The position numbers and the translations under genes were made by a program. Below are positions 15,128-26,909 of a DNA stretch of 64,000 nucleotides, piece by piece. Origin of the DNA: Strigamia acuminata (lineage: Eukaryota > Arthropoda > Chilopoda > Geophilomorpha > Linotaeniidae); NCBI GenBank assembly GCA_949358305.1, contig OX442324.1, forward strand, positions 2,717,501 through 2,781,500. Direction: 5' to 3'. The first letter of the stretch is position 1. Each line of letters begins with the position of its first letter. Below the pieces are notes generated by a model. The model had not been told where the DNA came from. It ran no database searches and saw nothing but the letters and a program-made list of their open reading frames with translations.

Positions 15128-16206
15128 CTAATACGTCAACTTTCTTGACGGGACGTGTTTAAAAGCGTCAATCCAACTCCTTTTGTAACTAACAGTCCAC
15201 AGAATTTTCACCATTTGATCCAACGTAAGAGACTTGTCCCCGCGACACCAACTGCAATCAAAAGAAAAATAAACAAATCAACACATTTTGACAAAATATT
15301 TCTCGAATTCGCTACGACTCACTGCAAATATCTTTCCAACGGAAGTCTGGCCATCCTCAGACCTTCCCTCTTCGCCTTGGCCATCGAGAGCGGTCCGCTC
15401 GGTCGCAGGTCCGCGAACGCCCCGATCACGTACACGTCGTCGTGGTTGAAATGCAGCAAATCGTTGCTGCAGTCTGGAGTGAGGTAGACGAGTTTCTCTT
15501 TGGGGAAAACGTGCAGATAACTGGTGTCGGTGGCCGTGACCAAACACTTGTCGGTGCGCAGCGTGGGCATCACTTTGTGCAGCGTGCGATCCAGCTCGGA
15601 ATTGCGCGCCAAGTTACAAAAGTAAAGATCGAACGGCTCTCTCTGCACTCTGTTGAAGCCGTACAGCTCGCCCACCTGATCGACGCACGACTGAGTCTCG
15701 CGCCGGTTCATGTTTTCTTCGTAGCCGAAATCCAAAACGAGTTTCTGTCCGAGCACGATCGAATTGGCGACGTTGCAGTTGTAGAATCTGTTGATGGCGG
15801 TCCTGCCGATCCGATAGAACATGGAATTGTGGCTGAAGCCGTACGAGATGTGCTCATTTGCGTCGCTCGCTTTCCGTAGCAGTATATTTCGCACGCGCGC
15901 TTCTTCTTTCCGCTCCCGCTTCTTTTCGGCGCTGATTTCGATCTTCTTGAGGTGTTTGTAGAGCAGCTGTCGTCCTTGGCGGCTGTGGATTCGCAATAGT
16001 TCGTGCCAGTATCGGTGGGGCACTTTGTCCGGCACGAAAAATTCGCCTTCGTCCCGCAGCATTTGCATTTCGAGCTCGATCATCGTTTGTTTCTTTTGCA
16101 CGTCGTGGGTGCAGTAAAGTGACGGTAAACTGCCCTGGCGACAACCGGCAGGCAGGGTGCCACCGATTCGTTGTATCAACTTGTGCATTTTGATGTGCTC
16201 TACCAT
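15128..16206 (-). CDS. TRMT10C: tRNA m1R9 methyltransferase, mitochondrial RNase P protein 1 type
   Basis: Two exons (16,206-15,323 and 15,251-15,128) join in phase to 335 residues. The charged N-terminal helical part (about residues 45-115) is followed by a SPOUT methyltransferase fold: LVLDFGYEENMNRRE, YLTPDCSNDLLHFNHDDVYV, IGAFAD, then LPLERYLHW, KSLTLDQMVKIL and a basic C-terminus ending VPSRKLTY. This is the TRM10 layout, closest to the mitochondrial paralogue that methylates position 9 of tRNA and forms the RNase P subcomplex with the dehydrogenase HSD17B10. The N-terminus is shorter than in vertebrates (about 400 residues); an in-frame stop lies just before this ATG, so any longer targeting sequence would need another exon. 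Confidence 0.88.
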
Positions 16207-18166
16207 GGGTTATCGAGATGTTACTCCAGGAGCAGTTGGCGAGAAGCGGTTAAGCCTATTCCGCATTTTACTTCTATTTTCCACTACGGATAATTAAAAT
16301 TGATAATTTTATTGAATAAATTTAAAGAAAAAAATAATATTGACATTGTTTTTGTTTCTAAAATTATTTAACTCCTGTAAATATTAAAATAAACGGATTT
16401 GGAACTTTCGCATTCCAATACGGCTTACTTCCGGTATTGAGAATGGAATAAAAATTCAAACTTTAGAGATCGTTTTTTTTTACGAAGCAAAGAATCAAAC
16501 CCAATTAATCCGATGTATAATCCAAATAAAACTTGTTGTTTAATCAATTTATTATTGTTTTGCCTTTCTTTTCTTTAAAAAAATTATGTGAAAATGGAAA
16601 ATGGAAATGTCAAAATGATGATGATGAAATTACAAAATGTGGAACAAGCAAATGTTAAATCAATAAAATGGAACTTGTTATAATTCCCACAATAAATCTC
16701 GGCATAAATTATGTAATTTAATAAAATAATAATAATAATAAAGTTATTTTTCTTCTTCCTTTTATTAAATTTTTTATTTCTTTCTTTATTTTTATTCCGA
16801 AATTGTCTCCAGTGCGTAAGTGAAGATTAACTAACACTGATGATAAATTACAATTAAAAAAAATATGGTCCATGAAAAGGAATAGTTAATTCACTACAAT
16901 AAAAGTCACCAAGTCCCATCTCCCGAACAAAGCCATCAAATTTTACAGAATTAAAAAATTTATTTTTCTTTTCTTCCACTTTTATTTATTTACCTATATA
17001 AATTTTTTCTTTGTATTTTTTATTTTTATTTTTATACGAATTATATTTTGAGAAATTTAATATATTTTTTTTCAATTTTTATTAACAACAATTTTCATTT
17101 GGTATTTTTTTTAAATTTTTTTTGTTCAACTAAAATCAAAATGATGCTTTTAAAAAAAAATTTCAATCCATCGAAATATTTCGTCCTAAATTTAAAACAG
17201 AAAAACGAAAAAAAATTACAATCAATCTTCACCATGATTAGTTGGCCTTTATATTTTTAAATAACAAAAAAAATTATTATTATTATTATTATTATTGGTT
17301 CCAAATACTTTCAAATATTCTTTTTTCATCGCCATTTTCGGTGAAAATCGTAATGTAATAAAAAGTGACATATTTTTCAAACAATTCGACGTTGCATTCG
17401 GTTTTTTTTAAAAAACAAAAAAATAAAAAAAACAAAAATGCAAAAATTTTCCCAAAATTTACCAATTTTCGAGTGAAATTGAAAACCGACAAAAATAATT
17501 AAATCAGGATGATTCAAAAATGATTTTCGTTGGTAAATTAAACAGAAAAGAAAGAGATAAAAAAAAAAGAAAAAAAAAAAAAACGAAAAACAAACAAAAA
17601 ACCGATTTCAATTGAGTCACCAATGACGAAAAAAAAAAATATCAATTTTTGTTTTTCCTTTAATTTAAACGAATTCATCCATTCCATAAAAAGAAATTAA
17701 AAACTCCAACTACCAAACCCGACGTCATTAAATCTTCAGATCATTACATGTTTTTAAATTATTAATCTTTTTTATCTTTTTTTATCTTCTTTTTTTTTAC
17801 AAATAAAAAGTGTAATATTACATAGATACAAATTAGTTTTTAATTGATTATAATTCATTCAAATTCTTTTTTTTTTGGAGATTTATAGCATTGAAATTTG
17901 ATACTTCATCAAGCAAGACACTCGGTTTTTTGTATTGGTGACACAATAGTTCAGTTTTCATTGTTTTATTTTTTTAATTTTTTTTTCATTCATTCATTTT
18001 TTAAGTCTGTCTGGCTATTAACGAAGCATTCCTTTTCCCCATATATGTTCATCGATTTGAGAATTTTCTCATCGGTATGTGTTGGTTTCGGTTTTTCATT
18101 TTTTTCTTTTTTTTTTTAAATTTTTAAAAAAATCCACATTCAAGTTGTTGTTGTTTTCGCTCGTTA
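16207..18166. other. AT-rich spacer, including CNOT7 3' UTR
   Basis: Long A and T runs, an AAT/ATT microsatellite near 16,725 and 17,275-17,295. The end nearest 18,166 must contain the CNOT7 3' UTR and polyadenylation region. No coding exon was found. Confidence 0.5.
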
Positions 18167-20406
18167 TCATGAGGATGCAGTGGTGGTTGTTGACGAGTTG
18201 TTAAGGTGGTTGTTGTGGTTGGTATGCTCGTCATGATAAGAGTTTCCGTTCATCACAAAAGAGGTCCCGAGTCCGTACAAATGACCGCAATATTTGGCGT
18301 CATCGATGTTATCCTCAAAAAACATCTGAAGAAATAAAATAAACAAGAAAAAAAAAGAAAATGGTAAAAAAAAAAAAAAAAAAATGGAATTAAAGAATGG
18401 TTTTTAGTGTTTTCCGAGTAGTTATCAAATCCACCACCACGCCGCGCAGCGAAAAATCAAAATGGCCATTTCATAACTACTCGAATTGTGGCGAAAACGT
18501 TTGATTTATATCTTTTTTTTTATCGCATTATTATTATATTTAAAACAAAAAAAAAACATTTTTTTGACGAATTTAAACCCCAGATGTGCGCAATTCAGAT
18601 CAAGCGGATCAAAACAGGCCTAAACGTCCCAGTCCCAAAATTGCAAATGGCCGCTCCCGAATTTTTCACTTTTGTATCGAATTTTTCTCGATTTCTTGCA
18701 CAAATATTGACATATACAAAATAAAAACTCTTAAAAACTTGAATTATTTTATTGTTCTTTGGGTTAAACAAACGAATCCAATTAAACTTAGAACTTTAAA
18801 TGTGAATTTAACTGATAAAAAAAAAGATGTAAACAAAATAAATAAAAATACATTAAAAGAAAAAGAAAAATTTAGACGTGATAATTACCTCTCTCATCTT
18901 GAAGAAGGCGGCCCCGGTCAACAGACTGTCACTGCCGGCTTGATGTTGTGGTCCTATCCTCTCCAGCTGCGCACAACGAAGGGTATTAACAAACACGTTA
19001 AATTGCACATTAAATTAAGCCGCAACAAGCTGGATTACCTCGAGTTGTTCGGCCACTTCTTGCAGTCCTCCTTTCAGGCTTTTGCAGCTTTTCATCAAAT
19101 ATTTCACATCGTAGATGCTCGGGAAGTATATCCGAAGTAAATCGAAAAAATCCGCTTCTTCCGACGGAAGATTTTGATCGATCAGTAATTTGAGGAGGTA
19201 ACCGAAGTCATAGCCACTGTAACATTAATTATTTCGGGTTAGAACCGTTCGGGGGAGATGGGTTTGCTTGCTTTTCTACCTGTGAAATGAAAGCCATTTA
19301 ACGTTCTCGTTGAGTACAACTCCTGATGTCATTAGAAGCTCGGCGAAATCATGCACTTCGATCCCATCTTCCTCGTGTTTTTTGAACTGGATGCCCGAAT
19401 TCTGAAGTAAATCTATAGAATCCTGGGCATACATATCCTCGCTGTGGATTCAAAAAACAGTTACGTTCATTTTGTGAGTTTTATTGGTGGTTGAAGAGGA
19501 AAAAGTGAGCAATTTCTCGATTTTTCGCTGGTTAAAAGCGAAAAAGAGAGAATTTTCTCAAGATTGGGTGAAAATTACGTCAAATTGAACTTGAAATTGA
19601 ATTGCCACGTTGAGTATCCAGGCGGTGTTTTGCCATTTTCATCAAGGAACGTCAGTCCCAGTTGAATGATTTTTAGAAGATCTACATTGCATCGAAGTAG
19701 TTGGTATTGATAATCTGCCGTGCTTCTGAATTCTCCAATAGGCCGTGCCACGACTCCGGGAAACTCCGTGTCCTTTAAAATGAAAATGTCCACAAAAAGA
19801 AAAATGAAAAACGAGAAAAAATAAACATTTCATATTTAAAAAAATGATAAATTCAATTTTTCACACTAAAAATAATGAAAAATTCAATTTTCCATTCTAA
19901 AAATCTTGAAAAATTTAATTTTCCATACTAAAAATAATGATAAATTCAATTTTCCATACTAAAAATAATGAAAAATTCAATTTTCCATACTAAAAATAAT
20001 GAAAAATTCAATTTTCCATACTAAAAATAATGAAAAATTCAATTTTCCATACTAAAAATAATGAAAAATTCAATTTTCCATACTAAAAAAATTGAAAAAT
20101 TCAATATTTCAGAGAAAAAATAATAAAAAGGCAACATTTCGCACGAAAAAATCGAATTTTCAGATGAAAAAAAATCAATTTTTCACACGAAAAATCAACT
20201 TTTCCGTGAAATAATGAAAAAAACCAACGTACCATCGCGACATACTGATATTTCTGCACTATTTGTCGAATATGTCTAAATTCTTCCTCCAAATTCGCAC
20301 CCCAAACGTCACGAATACCACACTCTTCGTTGTTAGGGATGTGGTTGTTAGAAGAGTTCAAACTACTGTGGTTATTGGGACCTGTAGCTATTGGCATTAT
20401 ACACAT
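18167..20406 (-). CDS. CNOT7: CCR4-NOT deadenylase subunit CAF1
   Basis: Six coding exons (20,406 or 20,397-20,233; 19,772-19,579; 19,441-19,280; 19,216-19,039; 18,966-18,889; 18,325-18,167) give 311-314 residues against 285 in human CNOT7/8. Two in-frame ATGs start MCIMPIATG or MPIATG; the second resembles the usual family start. The DEDD-type nuclease residues are visible in [18 protein letters not shown] and [10 protein letters not shown]. The last exon encodes [20 protein letters not shown] and a His/Asn/Thr-rich tail. CAF1 shortens mRNA poly(A) tails in the cytoplasm. The leader has a spliced exon ending near 20,522 with an ATG whose frame runs past the main start (see the upstream ORF entry). 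The gene is head-to-head with VPS37A, and a second, truncated copy lies at 48,353-49,686. Confidence 0.95.
19845..20105. repeat. Intronic minisatellite, 31-bp unit, about 8 copies
   Basis: Copies of a unit close to AATTCAATTTTCCATACTAA plus AAATAATGAAA fill most of the CNOT7 intron between coding exons 1 and 2. The corresponding intron of the second copy (about 48,600-48,735) has only about three units, so the array changed in number after duplication. Confidence 0.85.
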
Positions 20407-20522
20407 CAATTCCAATAAGAATTAAGTTCCTTTGCCTTTGCGTCCAATAGTGATGATTGGCTGTCATGTAGTACTGATCACAAACTCCTTTCCTAATTAC
20501 ACTTGCCTTCATTAATGCATAA
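20372..20522 (-). promoter_or_regulatory. CNOT7 leader exon with overlapping upstream ORF
   Basis: After a TTTAG acceptor the leader reads ATGCATTAA (a two-codon ORF) and then ATGAAGGCAAGTG. The second ATG opens 46 codons, starting MKASVIRKGVC, that run across the CNOT7 start codons in another frame and stop inside the first coding exon. Such an arrangement usually lowers initiation at the main ATG. The same structure is kept at 48,230-48,378 in the second copy. Confidence 0.6.
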
Positions 20523-21399
20523 CCTAAACAAAAACAAAAACAAAAACAATTCAAAATCAAACTCTAAACAAAAAATTTTCCAAACAAAAAACATAAAAAA
20601 ACAAAAAATTAATTTTTTCGTTTTTTTAACTAAAATTTTGATACATTTAAGCCTAAATCGAGTAAAAAAATAACACATTGAACGCCCGCAAAAAGTGATT
20701 TGTCTCAATTAAATTCAATCATTCCAGTTTGAAATCAATTCATCGAACATCGTTTTGTCAAAACGTGATGGCGGATTGAGCATTTTATACTTTTAAATTG
20801 CTGTTGTTTGGGTGAATTTGTAGCAACCATGTCGAAACAAACATCCCAAACCGCCATCGTTTCGTGCCGTCTTTCAAATTTGCTTTTTTCCGTTTCAATT
20901 CGATCGAGTTTCACTTACCTATCGAGGAAAATGCATTTATTTGAACGTGATCACAGTATCGTTAGTGAAATGGCAGCCCCAAGCCAACAACAATGCAAAA
21001 ATATTCAGAAATGCTTTGGCCTCTTTGTGGAGATATAAATGACGTGAAATTGCTATACTACGCAGCCGCGCAAGTCGTTCTGGGTAACGTGAGCAGGGAA
21101 ATCGATTATCCGTATCGGTCGGATCGTTAGTCGGAAAATTAAAGTGGAAACCGGTTCTAACGTTTAGAAATTTGATTTCTTTTAAATTTTAAATTTAGTT
21201 TTCGGTGATTTTTGTCAGATTTTGCAGGTTTGGTGTGGTTGGTGCGATTAGTAAAGATGGAATGAGTGTTTAGCAAGAAATCGATAACGTTTTTAAAATT
21301 CGGTTAATCGATTCTTGTTAACGACGTCATTCGAACACAATGACGTCATAGAGATCGCGTAGTCAACAAAGTTTGACTGAGAAACTCGTTAAATGCACG
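20523..21399. promoter_or_regulatory. Shared divergent promoter region of CNOT7 and VPS37A
   Basis: The two genes point away from each other, with about 1 kb between their start codons. The segment at 20,740-21,150 is less AT-rich than its surroundings. TGACGTCA-like words occur at 21,320-21,350 (GACGTCATTCG, AATGACGTCATAG), suggesting CREB/ATF-type sites near the VPS37A start. The part up to 21,276 is duplicated at 47,494 onward; the rest is not. Confidence 0.5.
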
Positions 21400-23215
21400 A
21401 TGTTTCATGCATTATTTCGGAAAAGAGAAGACGAAGATCCAATCATAACTCCCTTGCAAAAACAAAGGGATTTACAGATCGAAAAAATGACAACATTTCA
21501 TGCCAAGTAAAAAAAACCCGTGATAAATAACTTAATAAAAACGAATAAATGACATGGCGTGTCAATCAACTTTCTCTTTCGTTTTTCTAGTGTCGTTGAG
21601 GTTGTTCGTTACACCGACTACAGAATTCCACTCGTCCTAGGCAACCTGTCAATCACTTTAATAATGTAACGAATTGGAAATTAAAAAATCATTTTTTTCG
21701 CACACTAAAACAATTTTTATTCCGCCTTTGCAGATTATTACCGCCATATTTTCCTCAAGACCGACCCGATTTCCAAATATCTCCGCCTGTATTACATCCG
21801 TGGGTCAATGACGAGCAGAAAGTTGTTGGCTGTATCGCATTAAAAACTGTACGAAACAAGATACGAAATGGCACAACGTAAATGTTGAATACAACGCAGG
21901 TGTATTGACAGAATCAAGATTTTCCTCATCATTTTTTAGTCGTTTGGTTCAATTTAGACATTTATTTTAGCCGTTTGGTTCAATTTAGACATTTATTTTA
22001 GTCATTTGGTTTAATTTAGACATTTATTTTAGTCGTTTGGTTCAATTTAGACATTTATTTTAGTCGTTTGGTTCAATTTAGACCCGCGTTGTAAAGGATA
22101 CTGCGTTCTATTAGAGCATTTACAGTAACTTGTTTACGATTTTTTAATTGTTTTACATTTTTTTTTTAAATAGTTTAATTTGCATTCAGATTTGAGTAAA
22201 ATCATTGAAGATGTTATTAATGAATTCCAAATGAGGCCACCCGTGTTGGATCTTGCTTGCCAGTAATTGTTTAGGATTGAATTTCTTTGATTGATTTAAA
22301 ATTAATTTTTTTGTTTTGTTTTAGTTCGAGTGCGAAAGCTCCGCCGCCGCCATTTATTCCAACCGAAATGTCGAGTATTATTGGAACTTTGATGTCTTAT
22401 GGCACATATCATCCACTATCGGTATGGATTTGTGGATTTAATCAATCGGGATCGGTTGATTCACCTTTTTTTTTCTCTTTAAAAGGGCACAAATTTGGCT
22501 TTGGAGGTTCCATGTTGTTTTCCTGAATTGAAAGACTTGAGGTATTCGAACGAGTACCTACGAAAATATTAAATATTAATTCATGTGTTCGTTCTGATTT
22601 TAAATTCAGCATAGAAGAACTTGAGCATTTAAACAACGACGAAACTAACCTGTCGGAAGTGATCGACAAGTTACCGATAATGCAGACATTAGAGAAGGAA
22701 TTAGAAAAATTGAGTGTTTATAATGAAAATCTTGCAAGTAGGAAAAATTTAAAATTTAATTTTAATTCATTTACAAATTTGTTAATTGATTACTTTGTTT
22801 TATTAGAGGAAAATATAAGACAGCAGCCTCGAATAGAAGAATGTAAGAAGCTGGTGTTAGATAAAGTGGACCAATTGACGTCGTGTCGCGGCGACTACGA
22901 CGACTACAACGCTCGATTTCAAGAGTTGGCGCAACGTTTTATGCCCGAAAGTATCCAACAGCATTTGAAATTCGCAGCGCTGCGTGCGGAGGAAGAATCG
23001 GAGGAATTGGCGCTCACTTTCCTAGAGAATAAAATGGAAACCGACGAATTTTTGCATAAATTCTTAGAATCAAGAACCGTAAGAATGAATTCATTGCGGA
23101 AAATAAATCATTTCCAATATACATATATTTTTTTTATCTTTAGTTGTATCACTTAAGAAGAGTTAAAGAAGAAAAACTTCAGCAACAACTCTTCGATATG
23201 CACAAATCAAACTAG
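21400..23215 (+). CDS. VPS37A: ESCRT-I subunit VPS37A
   Basis: Nine exons (21,400-21,506; 21,591-21,665; 21,734-21,848; 22,174-22,262; 22,325-22,421; 22,486-22,541; 22,610-22,737; 22,807-23,078; 23,144-23,215) join in phase to 336 residues (human about 397). The N-terminal third is a UEV-like fold: VVEVVRYTDYRIPLVLGNLS, LPPYFPQDRPDFQISPPVLH, FNLHSDLSKIIEDVINEF. A proline-rich linker (APPPPFIPTE) follows, then the C-terminal Mod(r) helical domain with KLPIMQTLEKELEKL, CRGDYDDYNARFQELAQ, EEESEELALTFLENKM and RRVKEEKLQQQLFDMHKSN. The protein is part of the complex that sorts ubiquitinated cargo into multivesicular bodies. Its 3' end faces RARS1 with 168 bp between stop codons. Intron 3 carries a MITE. 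Confidence 0.92.
21876..22128. mobile_element. MITE in VPS37A intron 3, with an internal 32-bp minisatellite
   Basis: ACGTAAATGTTGAATACAAC near 21,876 is the approximate inverse of GCGTTCTATTAGAGCATTTA near 22,104-22,123. Between them are five copies of a 32-bp unit (TAGTCGTTTGGTTCAATTTA plus GACATTTATTT). The same terminal repeats, with one diverged unit, occur in a UBE3A intron at 38,098-38,297, so this is a dispersed family. Confidence 0.7.
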
Positions 23216-25267
23216 CAATTTTGTTGTGATTTTACTTCGCTAAATTTCTATATTTATTTCAGCAATTGTTTAAGATTTTTTTACGCGAATTGTTTGTAGA
23301 TGTTGAATAAATTTAATAATAAAAAAAGCCTTCGATGTTTCTAGTCCTTCTCAAACAAATTGTTATTTTATTGACCAAACATTTTACATTTTCTCAACGG
23401 TTTTAATTCCCAAAATGCTAAAACAAGCCGCCATGACAGCGGAAGTAGCTTCGCACAACATCAAGCGATTCATGTTTACTTTGACGATTTCGCCTGTAAA
23501 TTAGAATAAAATAAAATATATATAAAGAAATGATATAAAATGCTTTTAACGTACCTTGTTTGTCTTTTTCGATACAATAACATTTATCGTAAAACTCCGT
23601 AAAAGTACAAGCGATTTCGTACAAATAGTCGCAAATCGAATGGATCAACAAATCCTCCAAACACTGGAGGATAACATCGGGGAAATGGAGCAACAATTTA
23701 GCCAACTTCAATTCTTTCGGATGATCAAACGTCGGCGGTCCTTCTTCGGCCGCTTTTCGAAGTTGTTCGCAACTCACTTGAGCGGTTCGCGCGATCGAGC
23801 AGATTCGCGTGTGCGCGTACAACAGATACGCCGCCGTGTTGCCTTTATCGTCGAGCATCTGCCGAAAAACACAAACAAATAAAACAACTTTCCAACACTT
23901 AAACCGCATCAAATAAAAACGAACTCACTTTATCAAACGAGAAAATGTAATCGTTCGTTCGATTATGCGACAAATCCGCATATTTAATGCATCCGAACGC
24001 AACCGCTCGCTGCGCCGCTTCCAATTCTTCTTTCGTCAGAACCTTATCGCGTCCTTTCTCCTGCAATTTCTGCAACGATCGGCTGAGACCTTCGTTTAAC
24101 AGATCTTTCAACCGAACCGTATCGCCGGAACGAGTCTTAAATTTCTTTTTGTCTTCGCCCAACACGACGCCAAAGTGCGCGTGTTCGATGCGTACTTTTT
24201 CGGGGTCGTAAAACCCAGCTAATTTGGCACAAGCGAAAACGCTGAGAAAATGTTGTGCTTGGCCGGCGTCCACGACGTAAACCAGTCGGTCGTGTTTCTC
24301 GTCGCGTACTCGATGACGAACAGCGGCCATGTCCGACGTATCGTACGTAAATCCGCCGTCGGACTTCACAATCGTCAGCGGAATATCCTGTTCCTTGGAA
24401 AACATAATTTTCCGTCCGTTGTCCTCCTCCAGGAAGCCTAAAAATTGCAAAAACGTATGAAAATCGTTGCAAAAAATTTTTAAAATAAAAATTAAATTAA
24501 AAATTCCACCTTTTTCTTCTAATTCTTTCACGACATCGACCATCATGTCTTGATAAAAACTTTCGCCTCTTTCGATCAGCGTGATGTCCAGAACATCGTA
24601 AATCGCTTCGAATTCCTTTCTGCTCACGTTGCAAATTAATTTCCACGCTTTGATGAAATCTGGATGGTGATTTTGCAATTTAACGACACAAGAATACGCT
24701 CGTTTTTTGAATTCTGCATCTTCATCAAATCGAATTTTGGATTCCTAAAAGAAAATCCAAAAAAAAAATTAATTTTCGTTAGAAAACATTTTTTTTAACC
24801 CTAAATTAACTTTGTAAAACTGTTGTAAATCTGCAATTGGAGGCGAAACCGTCAAAAAATTTGGATATTCGTCTTGCAAATGGGCAATTAACATGCCAAA
24901 CTGAGTGCCCCAATCTCCGACATGATTAATTCTGGTCACCGCATGACCGACGTATTCTAGAAGTCGACAAATACTTTCTCCGATGATGGTGCTACGTAAA
25001 TGGCCGACATGCATTTCTTTCGCGATGTTCGGCGACGAGAAATCGACAGCAACTCGGTGCTGAGGTCCAGTGTACGGAGACTTGACGCCTCCCAACAGAA
25101 TTGCGTGCAAACGTCGTTGAATAAATTCGTGTTTAAGAAATATGTTAATAAATCCTGGCCCGGCTATTTCGGTTTTCTCTATCACGTCATTGCTGGGAAC
25201 TTTGGAGATAATTCTGCTAGCAATTTCGCGTGGTGAGATGGAAATGCCTTTCCTGGCTTTCAGAAGC

Positions 25268-25298
<31 letters not shown>

Positions 25299-25310
25299 AA
25301 GAATAATTTG
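22726..25310. repeat. Segmental duplication block D2, source side
   Basis: It matches 51,019-53,626 inverted at about 99 per cent by eye, covering VPS37A from the end of exon 7 to its 3' end and RARS1 exons 4-8. In the copy it is joined directly to 27,031-27,221. Confidence 0.9.
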
Positions 25311-26675
25311 ATTAATTAATCGATTAAACGAGTGAAAATAGGAGGAAATTACTAACAGGGTTGAGTTGCAGAGCCGCATTGCAGTCGTAATCGCCGAATT
25401 TCTCGTTTTGGCTCCGATGAATGACGAAAATCGGTTCGCCTATGTCTTCGAAGCAGTCGTTTATAGCAATTGTGAACAAGTCGCGTAAGATATTCTGAAT
25501 GTTGGCACTCATGGTGTCGTTCAAATTCCTTGATTTGCTCTCTTCTAGCTGACAAGCCTAAAAGTTGACGTAAAAAGTAAAAAAAAAATGAAAAAAATGA
25601 AAAAAACTGAACAAAAAATGTAGAAAATTAAAAAAAAAAAAGAAAAAAAAAAATTGATTTTAAGAAAATTGGAATAGAAATGAAGAAAATTGAAGAACCT
25701 TGAAAGAAAACTGTAGAAAATTAATTTAAAAATTGAAGAAAAATTTGAAGAAAAAAAAATCAGCTTATATTTGAGGGCGGGGACCAAATTGGCAATGGGC
25801 AAAACCATAAAATGGGGACAGCATAGACGAGCTCCCAAATTTGCGATTTTAAAGTAATTAAACAAAAATTCTCTCAAATTGGCGACTGCAAAAAATGTTG
25901 TCCCAAATTGGCGATTTGTAAAAGATTTTGTCCAAAATTGGCGATTTTTAAAAGGTTTTGTCCCAAATTGGCGATTCTTAAAAGATTTTGTCCCAAATTG
26001 GCAATTTTTTAAGAAATAACAATAAGGAATAAACGATATAAACTTTTATTTATTTTATTAAAAGACGCGTACTGCTAGTGAACTGAAATGTAAAGAATGC
26101 ACTTTAGGCAAATAATCGACGAAGGTGTTTGCACTTCTTGATTACTTCACGACACACATGGCATTTCAGCTGTACGCAAAACATACTCAATCGCCAATCG
26201 CCAATTTGCATTCGTCGCCAGTGTATTCATCGCCAATTTGAGATGAAATTAAAATAAATAACCATCTCCAACCTGGTCCTCGTCGCATTACATTATTTTA
26301 AATTCGGCGCCAAATAAGGCTATCGCCAATTTGGGAGTGATTTAAGAAATCGCCAATCTGGCCATTGCCAATTTGGTCCTCGTCGATATTTGATTTTTTT
26401 ACTCACTCGTTTTAATATGTCTAATCTGCTCTTGAGTTTCGTGTTTTCCAAACGCTGTTTTTCCAACTCAGCCGTTTCACCACCCAAGCCTTGCCACGTG
26501 CTTGACGCGGACTTAACACTTTCCAAATCTTTTGTTAATCTTTGAATTTCAGCTTCCTAGAAACAAAAAACAATTCTCAAAAAAAAAATATGTATCCCTC
26601 ATTCTTTTTCTCGACAAAACCAACCGCCTTTTCTGCCTTTTGAGTATATTCGTTGACAATCAGTTCAATATCCAT
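23384..26675 (-). CDS. RARS1: Cytosolic arginyl-tRNA synthetase
   Basis: Eight exons (26,675-26,625; 26,556-26,407; 25,557-25,357; 25,266-24,811; 24,744-24,510; 24,437-23,929; 23,858-23,555; 23,493-23,384) join in phase to 671 residues, close to human RARS1 (660). A leucine/lysine-rich N-terminal helix, as used for docking in the multi-synthetase complex, precedes the Add-1 domain. The class I catalytic core has the HIGH motif as [50 protein letters not shown] and a KMSKS-equivalent [13 protein letters not shown]. The C-terminal anticodon-binding helices end [20 protein letters not shown]. It charges tRNA-Arg. The gene is head-to-head with AKAP17A and tail-to-tail with VPS37A. Intron 3 (25,558-26,406) carries a tandem repeat. 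A 5'-truncated second copy lies at 51,052-52,931. Confidence 0.96.
25866..26020. repeat. Tandem repeat in RARS1 intron 3, unit about 38 bp
   Basis: Four to five copies of a unit containing GTCCCAAATTGGCGATTTTT and AAAAGATTTT. The word CCAAATTGGCGAT recurs, singly and inverted, up to about 26,380 in the same intron, giving a cluster of dyad words with an ATTGGC core. Confidence 0.75.
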
Positions 26676-26909
26676 CTCCAACGCCGGTAAATAAACGTGG
26701 CTCCGTGTTATTCTTCTCTCACGACGCACTCAAACCCCGGCACGATGCAGCCACTATCCCGCCCACCTAGCGTCAAAATCCAAAACCTCGAAAACAAACC
26801 CACATTTTTCCATTGACGGTAATGTTGTATAGCAATACAGCAATGTGGAAGGATTTCTAACTGAACGAATGGTGCATACACCATTCTGCAGACTTTCTCA
26901 GGAATTGCG
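26676..26909. promoter_or_regulatory. Bidirectional promoter between RARS1 and AKAP17A
   Basis: Only 234 bp separate the two start codons, so both leaders and the promoter share this space. No TATA box is obvious on either strand. The interval is absent from the second copy, which jumps from 25,310 to 27,031. Confidence 0.6.

Larger units (their letters stand above)
18508..21276. repeat. Segmental duplication block D1, source side
   Basis: It matches 47,494-50,008 in inverted orientation at close to complete identity, introns and promoter included. The last CNOT7 exon (18,167-18,325) lies outside the block. Confidence 0.9.

Noticed and set aside
15442-15879. 145-codon plus-strand frame
   Set aside because: Antisense shadow of TRMT10C exon 1.
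20808-21038. 76-codon frame, identical at 47,729-47,959
   Set aside because: Identical only because the promoter region is duplicated; the composition is not protein-like and it lies in leader/promoter DNA.
24137-24472. 111-codon frame inside RARS1
   Set aside because: Another frame of a RARS1 exon; the RARS1 frame has the synthetase motifs.
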